Shown here in pieces: positions 11,411 to 23,171 of a stretch of 55,139 bases of DNA. The DNA is from Entrophospora sp. SA101 (lineage: Eukaryota; Glomeromycota; Glomeromycetes; Entrophosporales; Entrophosporaceae): positions 1 to 55,139 of the forward strand of contig CAUDNR010004066.1 in assembly GCA_958430865.1 (NCBI GenBank), read 5' to 3'. The position numbers and the translations under genes are program-made. The notes under the pieces were generated by a model that was not told the DNA's origin, did not search any database, and saw only the letters and a program-made list of their open reading frames with translations. Position 1 is the stretch's first letter. Every line of letters starts with the position of its first letter.

Positions 11411-11985
11411 TTTGATTTTACATGCAAGTTAGAATCATGTAAGTTTGTGTATTTGCAAGAACCTAGTCTACAAACTGATTAAAAAAAATCGGAGGTTTGT
11501 TATACAAAATTTTTTACAATTATTAAAAAAGTGCGTCCAAACGCTTTCTTTCAGAAGTGTAAAATATGAACAATTAGCATATAATATAGAAAATTTTTAT
11601 TGTTTTCCTGATTCATAAGTTTTATCCAAATGAACTACATAAATGGCTTATAAAAAAAAGTTGGGAGTTGCTCTTACAATATATGTCTCTGAACAGAATA
11701 CATTAACACAAAATACAGTCAATGGTGAATATTCGGGTTCTCGTCTTATCGTCAAGCAGAGCTTTTTTGTTATAATAAAAATTTTTATTAAAAAAAATAA
11801 CTATGTTACAATCTTAAAATTTGATATTCTATGATATTTCTTTAACTATCTTCTTTTGCCATAAATTTATGATGACTACGCTGCAAAGCTTGCACAGCAA
11901 CTAATAAAAATTTAAAATCGCTTTTAGTAACAACAAAAATACCAGACAATTCAGCCTGTACATCAGTTAATTTATTTTCATAATT
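11411..11985. other. Gene-free spacer
   Basis: One short open frame (11643-11834, +) without a recognisable domain. It lies in the 3' flank of the minus-strand gene that follows. Confidence 0.35.
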
Positions 11986-13449
11986 TCATAATTTCTTAAT
12001 TATTTCATCTAAATGAACAGCCGTATTATGGAGATGGTACAGGATCTCATTAATTGCACCAAGTCCATCTTTGGCTTTCCTCAAATCGACTGAATTATAA
12101 TATCCAGTTTCTATAAACTTTTCTGCTTCCCTAATTCCGGTAAGTATTTCCTTCTCAAGACCATCACGATGATTTTCTGCATTCAACATAGAATCCTTTG
12201 CTATCTTAACTTTTTTACTAAAATCTTGGACTGTCGAAGTCATTTTTTTGATTCTTTCCCTAAAGAATTCGCCTTTATTGCGATCCTGAGTATCGAGTCT
12301 GTCCATCATGGCTTCAATTTCAATTTTAAAAGTTTCAAAGACGAAGGATCCTTTGCGATACATTATCTGTAGGTCATTCCCTGCATCATTAACTTTCTCA
12401 CCGAATTGTCGAAGTTTAGTGGCAATTATGTGGCCACTGTTTCTGAAAGCTGGATCTCTTTCAACCATATTTGCAGCTCGCCTACACGCCACAGTGTGTT
12501 TCATGACTTCGTTTGATCCTATATAAAAAAAAAAAAAAAATTTATTTATGATTGACGCACGTTATGAATGCATAAAGCATATCTACCTGGAAGACTAACT
12601 GCATTAATGTCTTGGAACATAGAATCAGTCGAATCCACAAATTTGCTGAAAACGCTTGGCTCGGAAGCATCCTTGCTGAAAATTATTGACTCGAAAGCAT
12701 CCGAAGACCAACGTACTAGAAGGATGATTAACAGCCCTAAGGTGGCGATGCATACGACAGAATTCTTGGGATTGCGGACGGATTTCACAGGTAAAAAAAT
12801 CAAATTTGACCTAGGTTAAACATGCAGTAAAATATTTGTAAAACGCTCTATTTTGGTTAAGGATCAAATTGACATATTTTGCAAACATTTAACCATTGTT
12901 AAAAATTTTTACCACAATTTATTGCATGACAAGAGCGATTCCGAAATGGTTTCATTGTAGAATTCGTTGACGTTGTTTTCGGCAAAATCCATTACTTGCT
13001 TCAAAGTGGATTTGGGAATCTTTTGATCGGTGGTTCGTTCTCGAATAAAGTCGGCGAATTTGGGTGGGAGAGATTTCAAAAAAAAATTTATTATAGTTAT
13101 TTCAGTAACATCAACCCTCTCAGCATCAATAACAAGCCCACGAAATCTTGATATATAATCAGTAAATTTTTCATTTTGATCCCATCGGATGGTTTCTAAC
13201 TCGGCGAGACTCATTTCACGAATGTCCCTTTTTTTAATATCCGCATGGTTGCCCTAAACAAAACAAGACACGTAAGTAAAAATGTGATTTTGTATAATAA
13301 GATGTACAATCAGGCCTTTCTATAATCACACGTCTGAAAGTATGATTTAAACCATATTTTGTCGAAAAGAACAAAAGCAGTCTAGTCATGATGTGATTAT
13401 AGACAGGCCTGTCTTTATTATAATTTTTTTAGATAAACACCTGAGTCAT
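11986..13449 (-). CDS. Gag-like domain / membrane segment / coiled-coil protein (possible chimera)
   Basis: Proposed exons on the minus strand: 13253-12913, 12810-12587 and 12518-11986, joined in phase with GT-AG introns of 90 and 68 bp. A possible 9-bp first exon (13449-13441, ATG ACT CAG followed by GT) would supply the start. Exon 13253-12913 encodes a retrotransposon-Gag-type helical region (RWDQNEKFTDYISRFRGL, FFLKSLPPKFADFIRERT). The next exon has a hydrophobic stretch fitting a membrane anchor (CIATLGLLIILLV). The last exon is a long charged, largely helical region (KIEIEAMMDRLDTQ, EKEILTGIREAEKF) with no recognised family. It may be a domesticated Gag fused to a host protein. Alternatively a Gag relic and a separate gene may simply be adjacent; the phase agreement supports fusion only weakly. 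The first exon is speculative. Function unknown. Confidence 0.5.
13311..13411. mobile_element. 101-bp MITE with CAGGCCT termini
   Basis: Left end CAGGCCTTTCTATAATCACA and right end, inverted, CAGGCCTGTCTATAATCACA, with one mismatch in 20. No target duplication is evident. It lies within the proposed first intron (13440-13254) of the neighbouring minus-strand gene; without it that intron would be 86 bp, a normal size here. Confidence 0.75.
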
Positions 13450-15109
13450 TTTCTTTTTAAGTATTAGTGATGGATAAAGTAGTATTACGGAATTATTATG
13501 ATAAGTACTGTTTATATAAAAACTTCTATGAAAATAAATTGCCGATCGTTTCTTTACAGGCACAAAACAGTAGTTTAAGAACCGGTTTTTCTGTTTATAG
13601 TGACCGGATTCAATCCGGATTTATTTGCATTTATTATTGGTATAAAAAAGATACGTATTTCTTTGTTACAATTTTGTTTTCAGTAGATTCTGCTTTGAGA
13701 ATCCCATTTCACATGGTACAATTAAAAAGAATTTCCTTTGTATATATAAAAATTGTTCCAATGTTCAGTTATTGAGTTCATAATTTCCATAAATAATCGG
13801 GTAAGTTTTTCTCTTAAAATAGAATCTCACGACACATATAAAGATATAATTTTCAAAGGTTATATTATCCTGGTATACGCTGTGGGAAGATTAATAACAA
13901 AAAAAAGTATTTTGATAATAATAAAAAGATATGCCTTTTCGCTAAAGCTTGAAACTTAGATAGTTCTCATTAGTGATATTGAATGTTAAAAAAGTTTAGG
14001 TAAAATTCCAAAAAAATTAATTTTTCAACATTTTATTTTATATGTAAAATTCTTGGAATCTAAAAAACAAAAGGTCACTATAAATTCTTTTACTTTTTGA
14101 GAATTTTTCTATATACCAAAAAACCCCTCGAGCGTCAAATTACAATTGAAAGATAAATCCGAGTGAAGTGAAAGGAGAGACATAATAATTTCTGTTTCGC
14201 CAAGTTCATGTTCGACTTGAAAAAAATACATAAGGCGATCCTTTGTATAATAAAATCAAGAATTCCATCATGTTTTACAAAGAAAGGGGAATTTTTTGCG
14301 ATTAACTCCATGAAACCGTAACTGATCTATATATCGATGACTACATACTGGGCTTTTTAGTGTTTCTTTAATAATAATGTTTGCTCAATCAATGTACGCC
14401 GATCAATAAAAAATTATCTATATACATGAAATTCAAATTAGCCAAAATTCTAATTAGAGATTTCAATTTCAATTTCACACATATATCAAATTTAAAATTC
14501 ATGATAACACTTTTCGTATATGTAGCAGAATCCATGGGAAAAAGATGAGATATCATATTTTTTATACGTGTGAATATTTTTAAAGTATATAAAAAGAATA
14601 CTAATTACACTTCTTTGACAAGCATCGGTAGTTTCATTTATAATAATGCTGTGGCAACAGGTTTTGCCCAAAAAGAGTTTTAAGATTTCTAAATGTATGA
14701 GAAAATGCGAGTTACATATAATTGACTGCATGTAAATGTTTTTTTAAAAAATTAAGTGGATGTCTGCTATAGCAAAGGCTTCAATTAAATCATGAATTAT
14801 AGTTTTTTAAATTCAGAAAAAGAAAGAGAAGCAACAAGTGTTGTTGAAGTTGGAATTGTTGTTGATGTTCAGATTTTTTTTTAGTTTTACTCTTAAGATG
14901 GTCATCAACTATGTCCAATCAACGGAATGGTCACAAAAATAATAACAATAAAATCTAATTGTCAATACAAAACTCGCCTAGATTTAGTGTTAATTGTAAT
15001 TTTTTGTTCTTCGTTATTCGAACAGATTACACAAAATCTTTAATATTGAGAAGAGGCTTCGCGACGTGCAAGTTTTATCAAGTAGATATCGGAAGCAAAT
15101 TTTACAAAA
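13450..15109. other. Gene-free spacer
   Basis: Several short open frames (13467-13775 and 13753-13959 on +, 14492-14731 on -, 14959-15192 on +) lack domains, and their composition is that of AT-rich intergenic DNA. Nothing else is supported. Confidence 0.35.
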
Positions 15110-15440
15110 CCATTAATTTAACAATAATTAAGAACAAACTAGCCTATTATTTACGAAATAAATATACAAATGTAACAAACTTATTAAATTAGAGAACAAT
15201 TATTACTTGTGAAATAGATATATATTATATATACAAATTTAACAATAATTATAGAACAACTACCTTGTTTCTATTATCTATGAATTAGATATAAATATAT
15301 TATACAAATTTATTAATTTAACAATAATTATAGAAACAACTTTCTACTATCCATCATTTATTTATCTAATAATAAGAAATAGATATATAAATAAATATAT
15401 TATACAAAACTATTAGTTTAATCAATAATTATAGAATGAC
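15110..15440. repeat. Degenerate tandem repeat of about 75-120 bp units
   Basis: The landmark (A)CAATAATTA(TA)GAA recurs near 15120, 15240, 15317 and 15420, each time preceded by ATATATTATACAAA-like sequence and often followed by CTACCTTGTT. Unit length varies, so this is an old, eroded array. Confidence 0.6.
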
Positions 15441-15898
15441 TACCTTGTTGCATCCTCCTTCTTCAGCTTTTCTTTTAGTAGTTTCCTTTATTGTTTTAAA
15501 ATTTTCAGTTTTAGTTTCTTACAAAATGCATATTTGGCATTTTTCACTATTATACCTTGAAAATGGTTTAAAAGATAACAAGTTCATCCACTCACCTCCT
15601 GGCTTCTGCTTTATTTTTACTTTCTGTAATTTTTCCATAATTTAGAACCTACTCTAATTTGCAAACTACACATCTGCCATGTAATACCATATTGGGAATG
15701 CTAGTACTAAGTAAAATATGTCAAATTCGCGGATGCAATGGATGGAACAAGAATTTTAAAGAAGTGTTAAAGAATGTCCCTGCAAAGTTTCAACACATGT
15801 TATATAATCAGAATATCCTTTAATTTAGCTATATATAAGGTTTTTTTACTTAAAATTACGCATAAAAAATCAGTGCAACATTTTGAATGTACATCATG
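15441..15898. other. Spacer before the duplicated segment
   Basis: A plus-strand open frame (15436-15645) is hydrophobic and without domains. On the minus strand a short start-like stretch (MEKLQKVKIKQKPGG followed by GTGAGT) might be a first exon of a small gene, but I cannot complete it. Confidence 0.25.
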
Positions 15899-15958
15899 CT
15901 AACACGAATTTCACTATGACACTGTTGATAAAAAAAATTACGTAACACTCTGGGTTGT

Positions 15959-18107
15959 TAGCCTCATACATAAGTATTCCAAAAACTAATTTTTGTGAGA
16001 TGTTTACTATTGCAAAATCCTTTTTCAGAACCTATCCAATCATATCGTGATAAAAAATTTGATTGTTAAAAGGTTCTTTTTAAAAAAACTTGTAAAGTCA
16101 AAGTAGTTTTCCCATTGCTTATAAAAATTTTCTGCACAAAGTCCATAACCACCATTTTTGCATGTGATTTTTGAAATAATAGAAGTCCATTTCTGTCAAT
16201 CCTTTTAAAAAATCACTCTATTATTGCATAGATTGAGACTCAAACAGATTTTGTCAAAATTTTGATTGGTTGAGTTCTATTTCTTTTTAGTATATAACAC
16301 ATTTGTCTAAATTTAGGATAGCATACGATTATCATTTCTAAATTTGGTATTGTGTAGCTGTAAAAAATCCATATAATTGAAGAAACTATTGAATCTTATG
16401 GTCATAAAGTCATTTTTTACCCAAGTTCCACTGTGAACTTTATTTTATTGAATTATTTGGATGCAGCGAAATAATATACCCGTGAAAACTGTGATAAAAC
16501 TTGTTCCATTGACATTGAATTCTGCTTCTCTCAAAAAAAAATTGAAAGTTTGCTCACAGGTCTTATAGATTTATGGATGTTTGTAGAAATGGATTGACAG
16601 GTCTAGAAGCTTTATTTACAGTAAAGGGATACAAATCTCATAGAAAAATTCCAAGCAATGTTATTGATAATTAAAATTGATAATAAATCAAATTAAATCA
16701 TTTTTTGAGTTTGGTGAAATTTGGCGTCGTGGCGCAGTAAATGGTGGTTATAGACTTCGCGCACCATAGTAAACAGCATGGAAATTTTTTCTGATGATCA
16801 GTCACATATCAATCTTACCAATCTTACTACGAAAACTTCCAATCATTTTTCTGACTTAATGTTGAGAAAAAAGCTATATTTTTGTAGTAAAATAAATAAC
16901 AATAAATTCGATATACTGCCTTCTTTAAATGTTTTAATTCATCTCTTTATTAACATAGAAAATCAATTGATGTGACATGTCACACGACCACTACCCTTAA
17001 AGAAATGGTTTTAAAGAGTCGGAATCGGCATCGACCTTGTCAATTACAGTTTTAATTTTTTTAAGTTCTAGTTACAATGTGTAATGAAAAAAATTGCACT
17101 GTAAATTTGTTTCCTAAGAAAGTAACCAAAATCCAAAGCCACATTATAAAAAATTATATCAAAGGGCCAAGGATTTTTAAACTATTCCATGTAAAAATTT
17201 TGAAGCATATTATTATCTAGGTTTTAGGACAATGATTAAAAAACTTTACATTAAAATTTTTCTTTCAAAATAATCGAATTTCTTTTATTTTTTAACTGAT
17301 GGAGTTCTATAAAATATGGATACATATAATTTTATATCCATAATACTCAGAATTTAAGCCACGAATTGATATGTTTTTTTGTATAATTATTATGTGTGTT
17401 TTTGTGCCAGAACAATTGTTAAAAAAATTCCATGTTAAAAATTTCAGATAAAAAAATTTAAAGTTTAAAAAAGGGAAACATGGTTTGACCTTACAAGAAA
17501 TTGGCAATATTATTTTGTACCGAATGTTTTTTTATTTGATAAAGTAATTAATTGGCTTTCTATTATTTCATGTGATTGTTGAGTTATACAGTTTTTAGTG
17601 AGGGGAATTTTTTTCATGACTCAAAATTGGAAAAAATAAAAGATTTTGAGGATGAAATAACATCAACTTTAGTTAAAAATTAGCAGCTGATTTTCTTTTC
17701 ACTAATTTTTACAGTTATGATTTTTCGAAACATGATTATTTCTTCTTTTTTCTTGTTTTCCTATTCGAGGGAATTTTAACATATACTTGCTGCTCTTCCC
17801 AAATTTTATTAATAGGGGAGGAAAAAAAATTTTCTTTCCAAAAAAGAAGCTTTACGAAGTGTACAAATACTAATTTAAGCCTTTTATGTGTTTCTCCTCA
17901 AGCCAAACCACCGGTTTTTAGTACAGTCTCAAATTGGTTTCCCAATCAGTTACTCAAAATGAACAAATAACAGTAATTTTTCTCTGCTAAAAGCAATTTG
18001 GTAATATATAAATATAAATAAATATATTGTTAAAATATTTGATAAAATACCCTTTAAAATATTACAAAATATTGTACAATAAAAAAATAAATAAATTCTC
18101 ATAAAAT
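15959..18107. other. Gene-free part of the duplication, copy 1
   Basis: About 2.1 kb downstream of the R3H gene. Open frames at 16778-16975 (+) and 17307-17507 (-) show no domain. The stretch near 16724 (GGCGTCGTGGCGCAGTAAAT) faintly recalls a tRNA 5' half but has no T-arm. The same sequence occurs in copy 2. Confidence 0.4.
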
Positions 18108-19416
18108 TTAATGAAATATTTCAACGTCATATCGCATAACTACCAAAAATCTTCCGTCGCCTTCACCAAAACTCATACTTTTCAAGTCGAGTAAATCAGC
18201 TTGACGATGTAATTGCTTTCTTTGATAACCATTTAATTCCTTGGGAAATTTCAATACTTTTTCTTCACTGTGATAAAATTTTTTTAAAGCCTTAATCATT
18301 GCCGTTATTATAAGATCATTTGTTAAACCTTCAAAATCTCTTCCAGAATTAAAATGACTTGGCTTGACGTGCGATGTTAATATTTTATGATTAAATTCTT
18401 CTTCTCCTTTACCTATATTAGGTCTATGTGGTTTACTTTGATTTCTAACTTCATGACTAAATTTCCAAGCATCGTTATTGCCATTTTTGTTGATTTTTTT
18501 ACTAGTTGAATCAGTTGAATTTTGACGTTTTTGTTTTATTTTATAATTGGAGTTCGTTGATGTTAATACATTTTTATTTTTTTTTGTTTGTAAACTTTTA
18601 TTATTATTGCTGTTGTTGTTTTTATTTTTGGTATTGTTATTAATATTATTATTATCTGTATCTTCCTTTTCAATTTTGTTATTCTCCTTTGGTGGCAATG
18701 ATGATGAACTATTCTCAAAATGTGATTTTTCTTGACGTCTTTTTTTCCACTCTCTATTTTCAGTATGACTGTACTCAAAAAAAAAAAATTTTTTTTTATA
18801 AAAATCAAATATATATTATGGGAAAGGAAGTTTTTTCTTGATAATGTGCCTACCTAAATGGAAACATTTTACCAGATATAGCCCAACACTTTGCTAATTC
18901 TTTTTTAATGCATTTTGTATCATTTTCCACACGAATTTCCCATTCGATATGAGCTTTTGTTCTCGCTTTACCTTTACGACCAACTTCTTTTCGAAATCTT
19001 TCTTGATTTACCCACTCATCCAAATTTTCGTCATAACCATCCCATTCAAAAACGTCGTCAGTCCATTTTTGCGGCATTACATTCTCATCAATGACCACTT
19101 TGTCGATATATTTATGCATTTTAAACACTATTTCGTATAAATCATTCAAATCTTGATGATTTTTTTTGGTTAATGAATAAAGCTTATCCAATGGTGACGT
19201 CTCAACCATTTTCCTTGCCAAGGGTTCTCTTGACAATTTCCTTAACGGCGCACAAGCAAGCATTAGCGAAGTTAGAGTTGGAATTTCACAAGCGTAAAAT
19301 ATTATTTGACTCCATATCTCAACAGGAAAAATATCAAGAGCTGATTTTGGTGGGTCGTTATCTAAAAGTATTTCATTATCAGAAAAATCTGTTTCATCAA
19401 AATTATCATCACTCAT
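18108..19416 (-). CDS. F-box-like / R3H-domain protein, copy 1
   Basis: Two exons, 19416-18854 and 18768-18108 (intron GT-AG, 85 bp; acceptor GTACAG keeps phase), giving 407 residues. Residues about 28-66 resemble an F-box (ALDIFPVEIWSQIIFYA, then LMLACAPLRKLSR). The middle is acidic, followed by a basic segment at the splice (NREWKKRRQEKS) and an Asn/Lys low-complexity tract. The last 65 residues form an R3H domain, a single-stranded nucleic acid binder: GYQRKQLHRQADLLDL gives the R-x3-H signature, followed by SFGEGDGRFLVV. The N-terminal part could instead be the R3H-associated domain of fungal R3H proteins; I cannot separate these by eye. It lies 136 bp beyond the SQR stop on the same strand. 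Role unknown, probably RNA- or ssDNA-linked. An identical copy lies at 31781-33089. Confidence 0.75.
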
Positions 19417-19552
19417 TATTATTATTGATTGTTATAAAAAAAGTTTATTATAAATAAAAAGTTGGACAATTAATTATTATTAAATTACATATGTCACGTG
19501 ACATTGTATTACATAATTTCAAATGAATAAATAAATGATGTATTCTTTTATT

Positions 19553-21391
19553 TTATGGTAAATAGGAAAATAATTTTCTAATTCGTTGAGGACCTGTCCA
19601 TGTTCCCTTCAAAAGACCTTTCCAATAAATTTCAGGCAGGATCTATATATAAATAAGTATTCTTAATACAATAAATTCAAATTCTTGAAATTTTCTTTTA
19701 ACAAAACAATAATAACAATTTACCTCTTTAGTAACCCAATATGTTGAAAATCTTTCCTTGCCTTGATCAAAAGGAAAAGTTTCCATAGGAGTTGCAGTGT
19801 ATCCACTAAATTCTGCTAATATCAACTTATCTCTGCCGACTAATAATGGACAACTAGCATAACCATCGTATCTAGAAGCTTCGCCAGTATTAAATTTGCC
19901 AGCAATCAGGTCTAACAGATTTTTTTTGACTACAGCTGATTGAGCAGCAATAGCAGCAGCAGTTTTTGAAGTGGGAGCAGATGATGCATCGCCAAGTGAG
20001 AAAATGTTTGGATATTTTACATGTTGTAAAGTATACTGATCCACATCCACCCAACCACCAGCATTACCAAGTTTTGATTCAGCGATAAATGATGGCGGGC
20101 CCATAGGTGGAACTACGTGTAACAAATCGTATTGGATGGTGTTCTCTTCACCGGTGCCAACATTTTTAAATACAGCTTCTTTTTTGTCACCACGAACTTC
20201 TATCAAATTAGTCGAGGTGTTTACTTTTATATTACGTTCTTTAGCAACTCTGTTAAGAGAATTCGCATATTTCTCAATACTGAATATTTTCCCCATCCCG
20301 GTATTGTAAATCACATTAGTTTTTTCTCTTATATGCTTTTTTGTAAAATGATCTTCAGCAAGATATGCTATTTTTATTGCTGCACCTGGGCACTACACAT
20401 ACATACATATATTAATTAAGCATAATTTTATAAATAAAACAAAAAATATTATTATTATTATTTAAATCAAACCTTGATGGGTGTAGTTGGCATTGTGAAA
20501 ATAGCATTTCCGCCTCGAAATTTTTTAAGTAATTCCCAGGTGTTTTCAACAGTGGTATCTAAATAATTGCTTGTAACACCATTTTTACCAATCGTCTCTG
20601 GTAATCCTTTAATTTTATCCCAGTTGATTTTAATACCTGGTGCTACTACCAAAAAATCATACTTTAACTAAAGTATAAATTTTATTTTAAAGATGTATTT
20701 AATACTTTGATATATATATATATACATATATTATTCTATTTGGTTTGTATTCTTTAACTTACTTGTTGACCATCTTCTAAATAAACACAATTATTATCAG
20801 GGTCTACTTTTTGGGCTTTTTTTTGAATCCATGCTGCTTTTTTTGGAATTACCGCTTCAGTAGGTTTAACAGAATCCGAAAAAGGTTTAATACCAGCACC
20901 AACAAATGTCCAAATTGGTTGATACTAATTAAATAAATTATATTTTTTTGAAGAGACATTGGATTTCATGAATATTATGTCAATGAATGATGATGATGAA
21001 AATAAACAAAACATAATATATATAGGTAGAAGTTTTACATAGTGAACTTTTGAAGGTTCTATAATAGCGACTTGATTTTGACCAAGCTTTTCAGATATGG
21101 TTGAAGAAACTTAAATAAATAAATATATTATTAATAAATAAATTTTTTAATTTAAATATGCAGGTATGATAAGATAATAAATAATAATTACCTGCTAAAC
21201 CAGCTGTCCCACCGCCTTAAATAAAATAACAAAAAATCAATACATAAAATAAATAAAACCACTTTTAAATGTGTATACGTACCGATAACCACAACTTTAT
21301 ACGATGGTATATTTGTTGTTGTTGAAGCAAGTTTTTTAAAAATGGATTGGGTAGATTTGGAATTTAATAAAAATCGTTTTCCTCCCAACAT
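19553..21391 (-). CDS. SQR: Sulfide:quinone oxidoreductase, mitochondrial (HMT2-type), copy 1
   Basis: Flavoenzyme of the inner mitochondrial membrane that oxidises sulfide to sulfane sulfur and passes electrons to ubiquinone. Seven exons: 21391-21283, 21215-21192, 21109-21039, 20924-20763, 20667-20473, 20392-19724 and 19642-19553. Phases all agree and give 439 residues (fission-yeast Hmt2 is about 460). Residues 1-30 look like a mitochondrial presequence rich in Lys, Arg, Ser and Thr. The FAD Rossmann motif is VVVIGGGTAGLA (residues 33-44). YQPIWTFVGAGIKPF, LVVAPGIKINW and the second flavin-binding stretch IFSLGDASSAPTSKTAAA are all characteristic. Conserved cysteines expected for the sulfide-oxidising disulfide are present in IKCPGAAIKIAYLAED (C188) and ASCPLLVG (C368). 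The C-terminus has YWKGLLKGTW, the usual membrane-associating region. Exon 2 is only 24 bp and carries part of the glycine motif. An identical complete copy lies at 33226-35064. Confidence 0.95.
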
Positions 21392-21974
21392 TTTTTATTA
21401 ATTTATTTGATTAGAGAAAAAAAATTTAGAAAATGATCTGAATTTTGTCTGAATTTTGTCATTATCAAAGTAACACAAACTCATTCATAATTATCATTCA
21501 TCATACGGAACCAAATTTTACATAGTCTGCTCTTTATCCATTTAATCTGTTTATTCATGCAAAGAAATAATTTACTCTCTCTTCATTAGTAAGCTTTTGG
21601 ACCTGGTGGTCCTCCCCTTGGTCCCTGCTTTAAATTTTATAACTACCCTAACTATGGTTGTTGTTTTTGGAAAAAAAGTAATTACGGATATCGTTTCAAT
21701 GAACATCAAATAACTATGTCATGTGATTTAGCTTAGATTAAAGTGTTCAAATAATTTCTGATATAATTTCGGCAACTATTAAAATTAATTACAGCTACTA
21801 TTACTGTGAAAAACTATTTCAGCATTTCATTTATTTTAGTCAATATTCATATAGATTTTCAGATTTGCAAACTTACTGATATCTTCAAATTGTAGCATGA
21901 ACTCCTTTCAACCAATATAAAATCTGCTGTTTTTTTTTGGTTCAGCAGCATCATTACGGAAAGTTGGTTTAATA

Positions 21975-22555
21975 GTCGCACTTAGAGATGGGAAATTGCA
22001 TGAAATTTCAAAATTTCATGCGCATGATGCGCATTTTATGCATTGCATTTTTTTAAAATAAATATCTAAATACAATTTTCAATATTATTATCACTACCAC
22101 TTCATTCTTCTTTACCCCTTTCTATTCTAATTGTTTCATCATCATCATCACTTTTATCATTTTCGCTTCCCTCATTTCCATCGCATCAATTGTAATATCC
22201 ATATTATCATTGTTGAAACATTTTAATTTGTAATTAAAATAAATATATATCAATTTAAAACACATTCAGGTGCCAATAGTTTATTTCTCTTTTTATCATT
22301 AATAAAAGAAAAAGTAAACCAATTCCTTTTAGAAGCAAAGCTGATGAAATAGGAGCTGAAATTATCGATTCTACTCAGTTTAACAAATGAGGCAAAATTT
22401 TTGATTTCGTTATTTCTTAAAAATACAATCAATAGTATAATCAATAATAACTTGGTAAAATTAATAATTCACATTTTTTTTTTTGAATAGAATTATGTAT
22501 GGACATTGCATGATTTGAAAAAAAATCATGCGCACGTCACATCCCTAGTCGCGCT
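21975..22555. mobile_element. Non-autonomous hAT-type element, complete copy
   Basis: A 565-bp element (21983-22547) between GTCGCACT (21975-21982) and GTCGCGCT (22548-22555), an 8-bp target duplication with one mismatch. Ends are TAGAGATGGGAAATTGCATG and the inverse of TAGGGATGTGACGTGCGCAT. Sub-terminal ATGCGCATGATGCGCAT motifs may be transposase-binding repeats. The minus-strand open frame inside (22250-22444) may be a remnant of coding sequence but is not recognisable. The second duplicate has lost the 3' end. Confidence 0.75.
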
Positions 22556-23171
22556 TATTTTTATCTCCTTCACAAACTCAGGATAGCAACACTTTCTCTT
22601 TTCAAAAGCTCATCAATTTTATCTCTTATCGCCTCTCGTGAATGCTTTGGGTATTATCTCAATCTATGGGAGCTTTAGTTGTTTGTAAAAATGATCAGTG
22701 GTGATAGAGACGCTATTTTGCTTTTTTTTTTTGTAAATTCTCAAAAATTCATTTGATTACAGAAGATTTTTCAGAAGGTCCTCTAACAATCAGTATTAAC
22801 ATTGGTTTACTCATTTCGGTAATCTCTTCTACTGACTTATTACAACCATTACTATTTCAATAATTGAATATCTTATTCGATACTGTTTTCCATATGTGTA
22901 ATGAACTTTGTCAGCAAAGTTCAAATGATCAGCAAGTTATTTAACTAATTAACAGTTCAAAGTTCAAATTGTTCAAAAAAAGATTTGAACCGGTTAAATT
23001 GACAATTCTGCATGATATAATCAATGATATAAGTGATTATATAAAAAAATATTGATGTATTGTTCACAATTAGACAAGAATATTCTCTAAATTATTGAAT
23101 GATACAATCAATGGCAAGATAATAAAACATGATTGATGATACAACTGCTGAGATAATAAAATATTAATGCA
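22556..23171. other. Spacer with hAT-end-like fragment
   Basis: Holds the second poly-T tract used in the deletion of copy 2 (22722-22732). At 22936-23005 lies a sequence inverted and related to 8642-8706. No gene seen. Confidence 0.4.

Noticed and set aside
16724..16790. tRNA-like 5' sequence (GGCGTCGTGGCGCAGTAAAT)
   Set aside because: No matching anticodon or T-arm can be formed downstream; the resemblance is only to the acceptor/D-arm start.
18547..18735. Leu-rich plus-strand frame suggesting a membrane protein
   Set aside because: It is the complement of the Asn/Lys low-complexity tract of the R3H gene; same for 32220-32408.
21588..21628. Exon-like minus-strand end reading QGPRGGPPGPKAY then stop
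   Set aside because: Looks like a protein C-terminus, but no upstream exons with matching phase were found; the same in copy 2. Possibly a relic.
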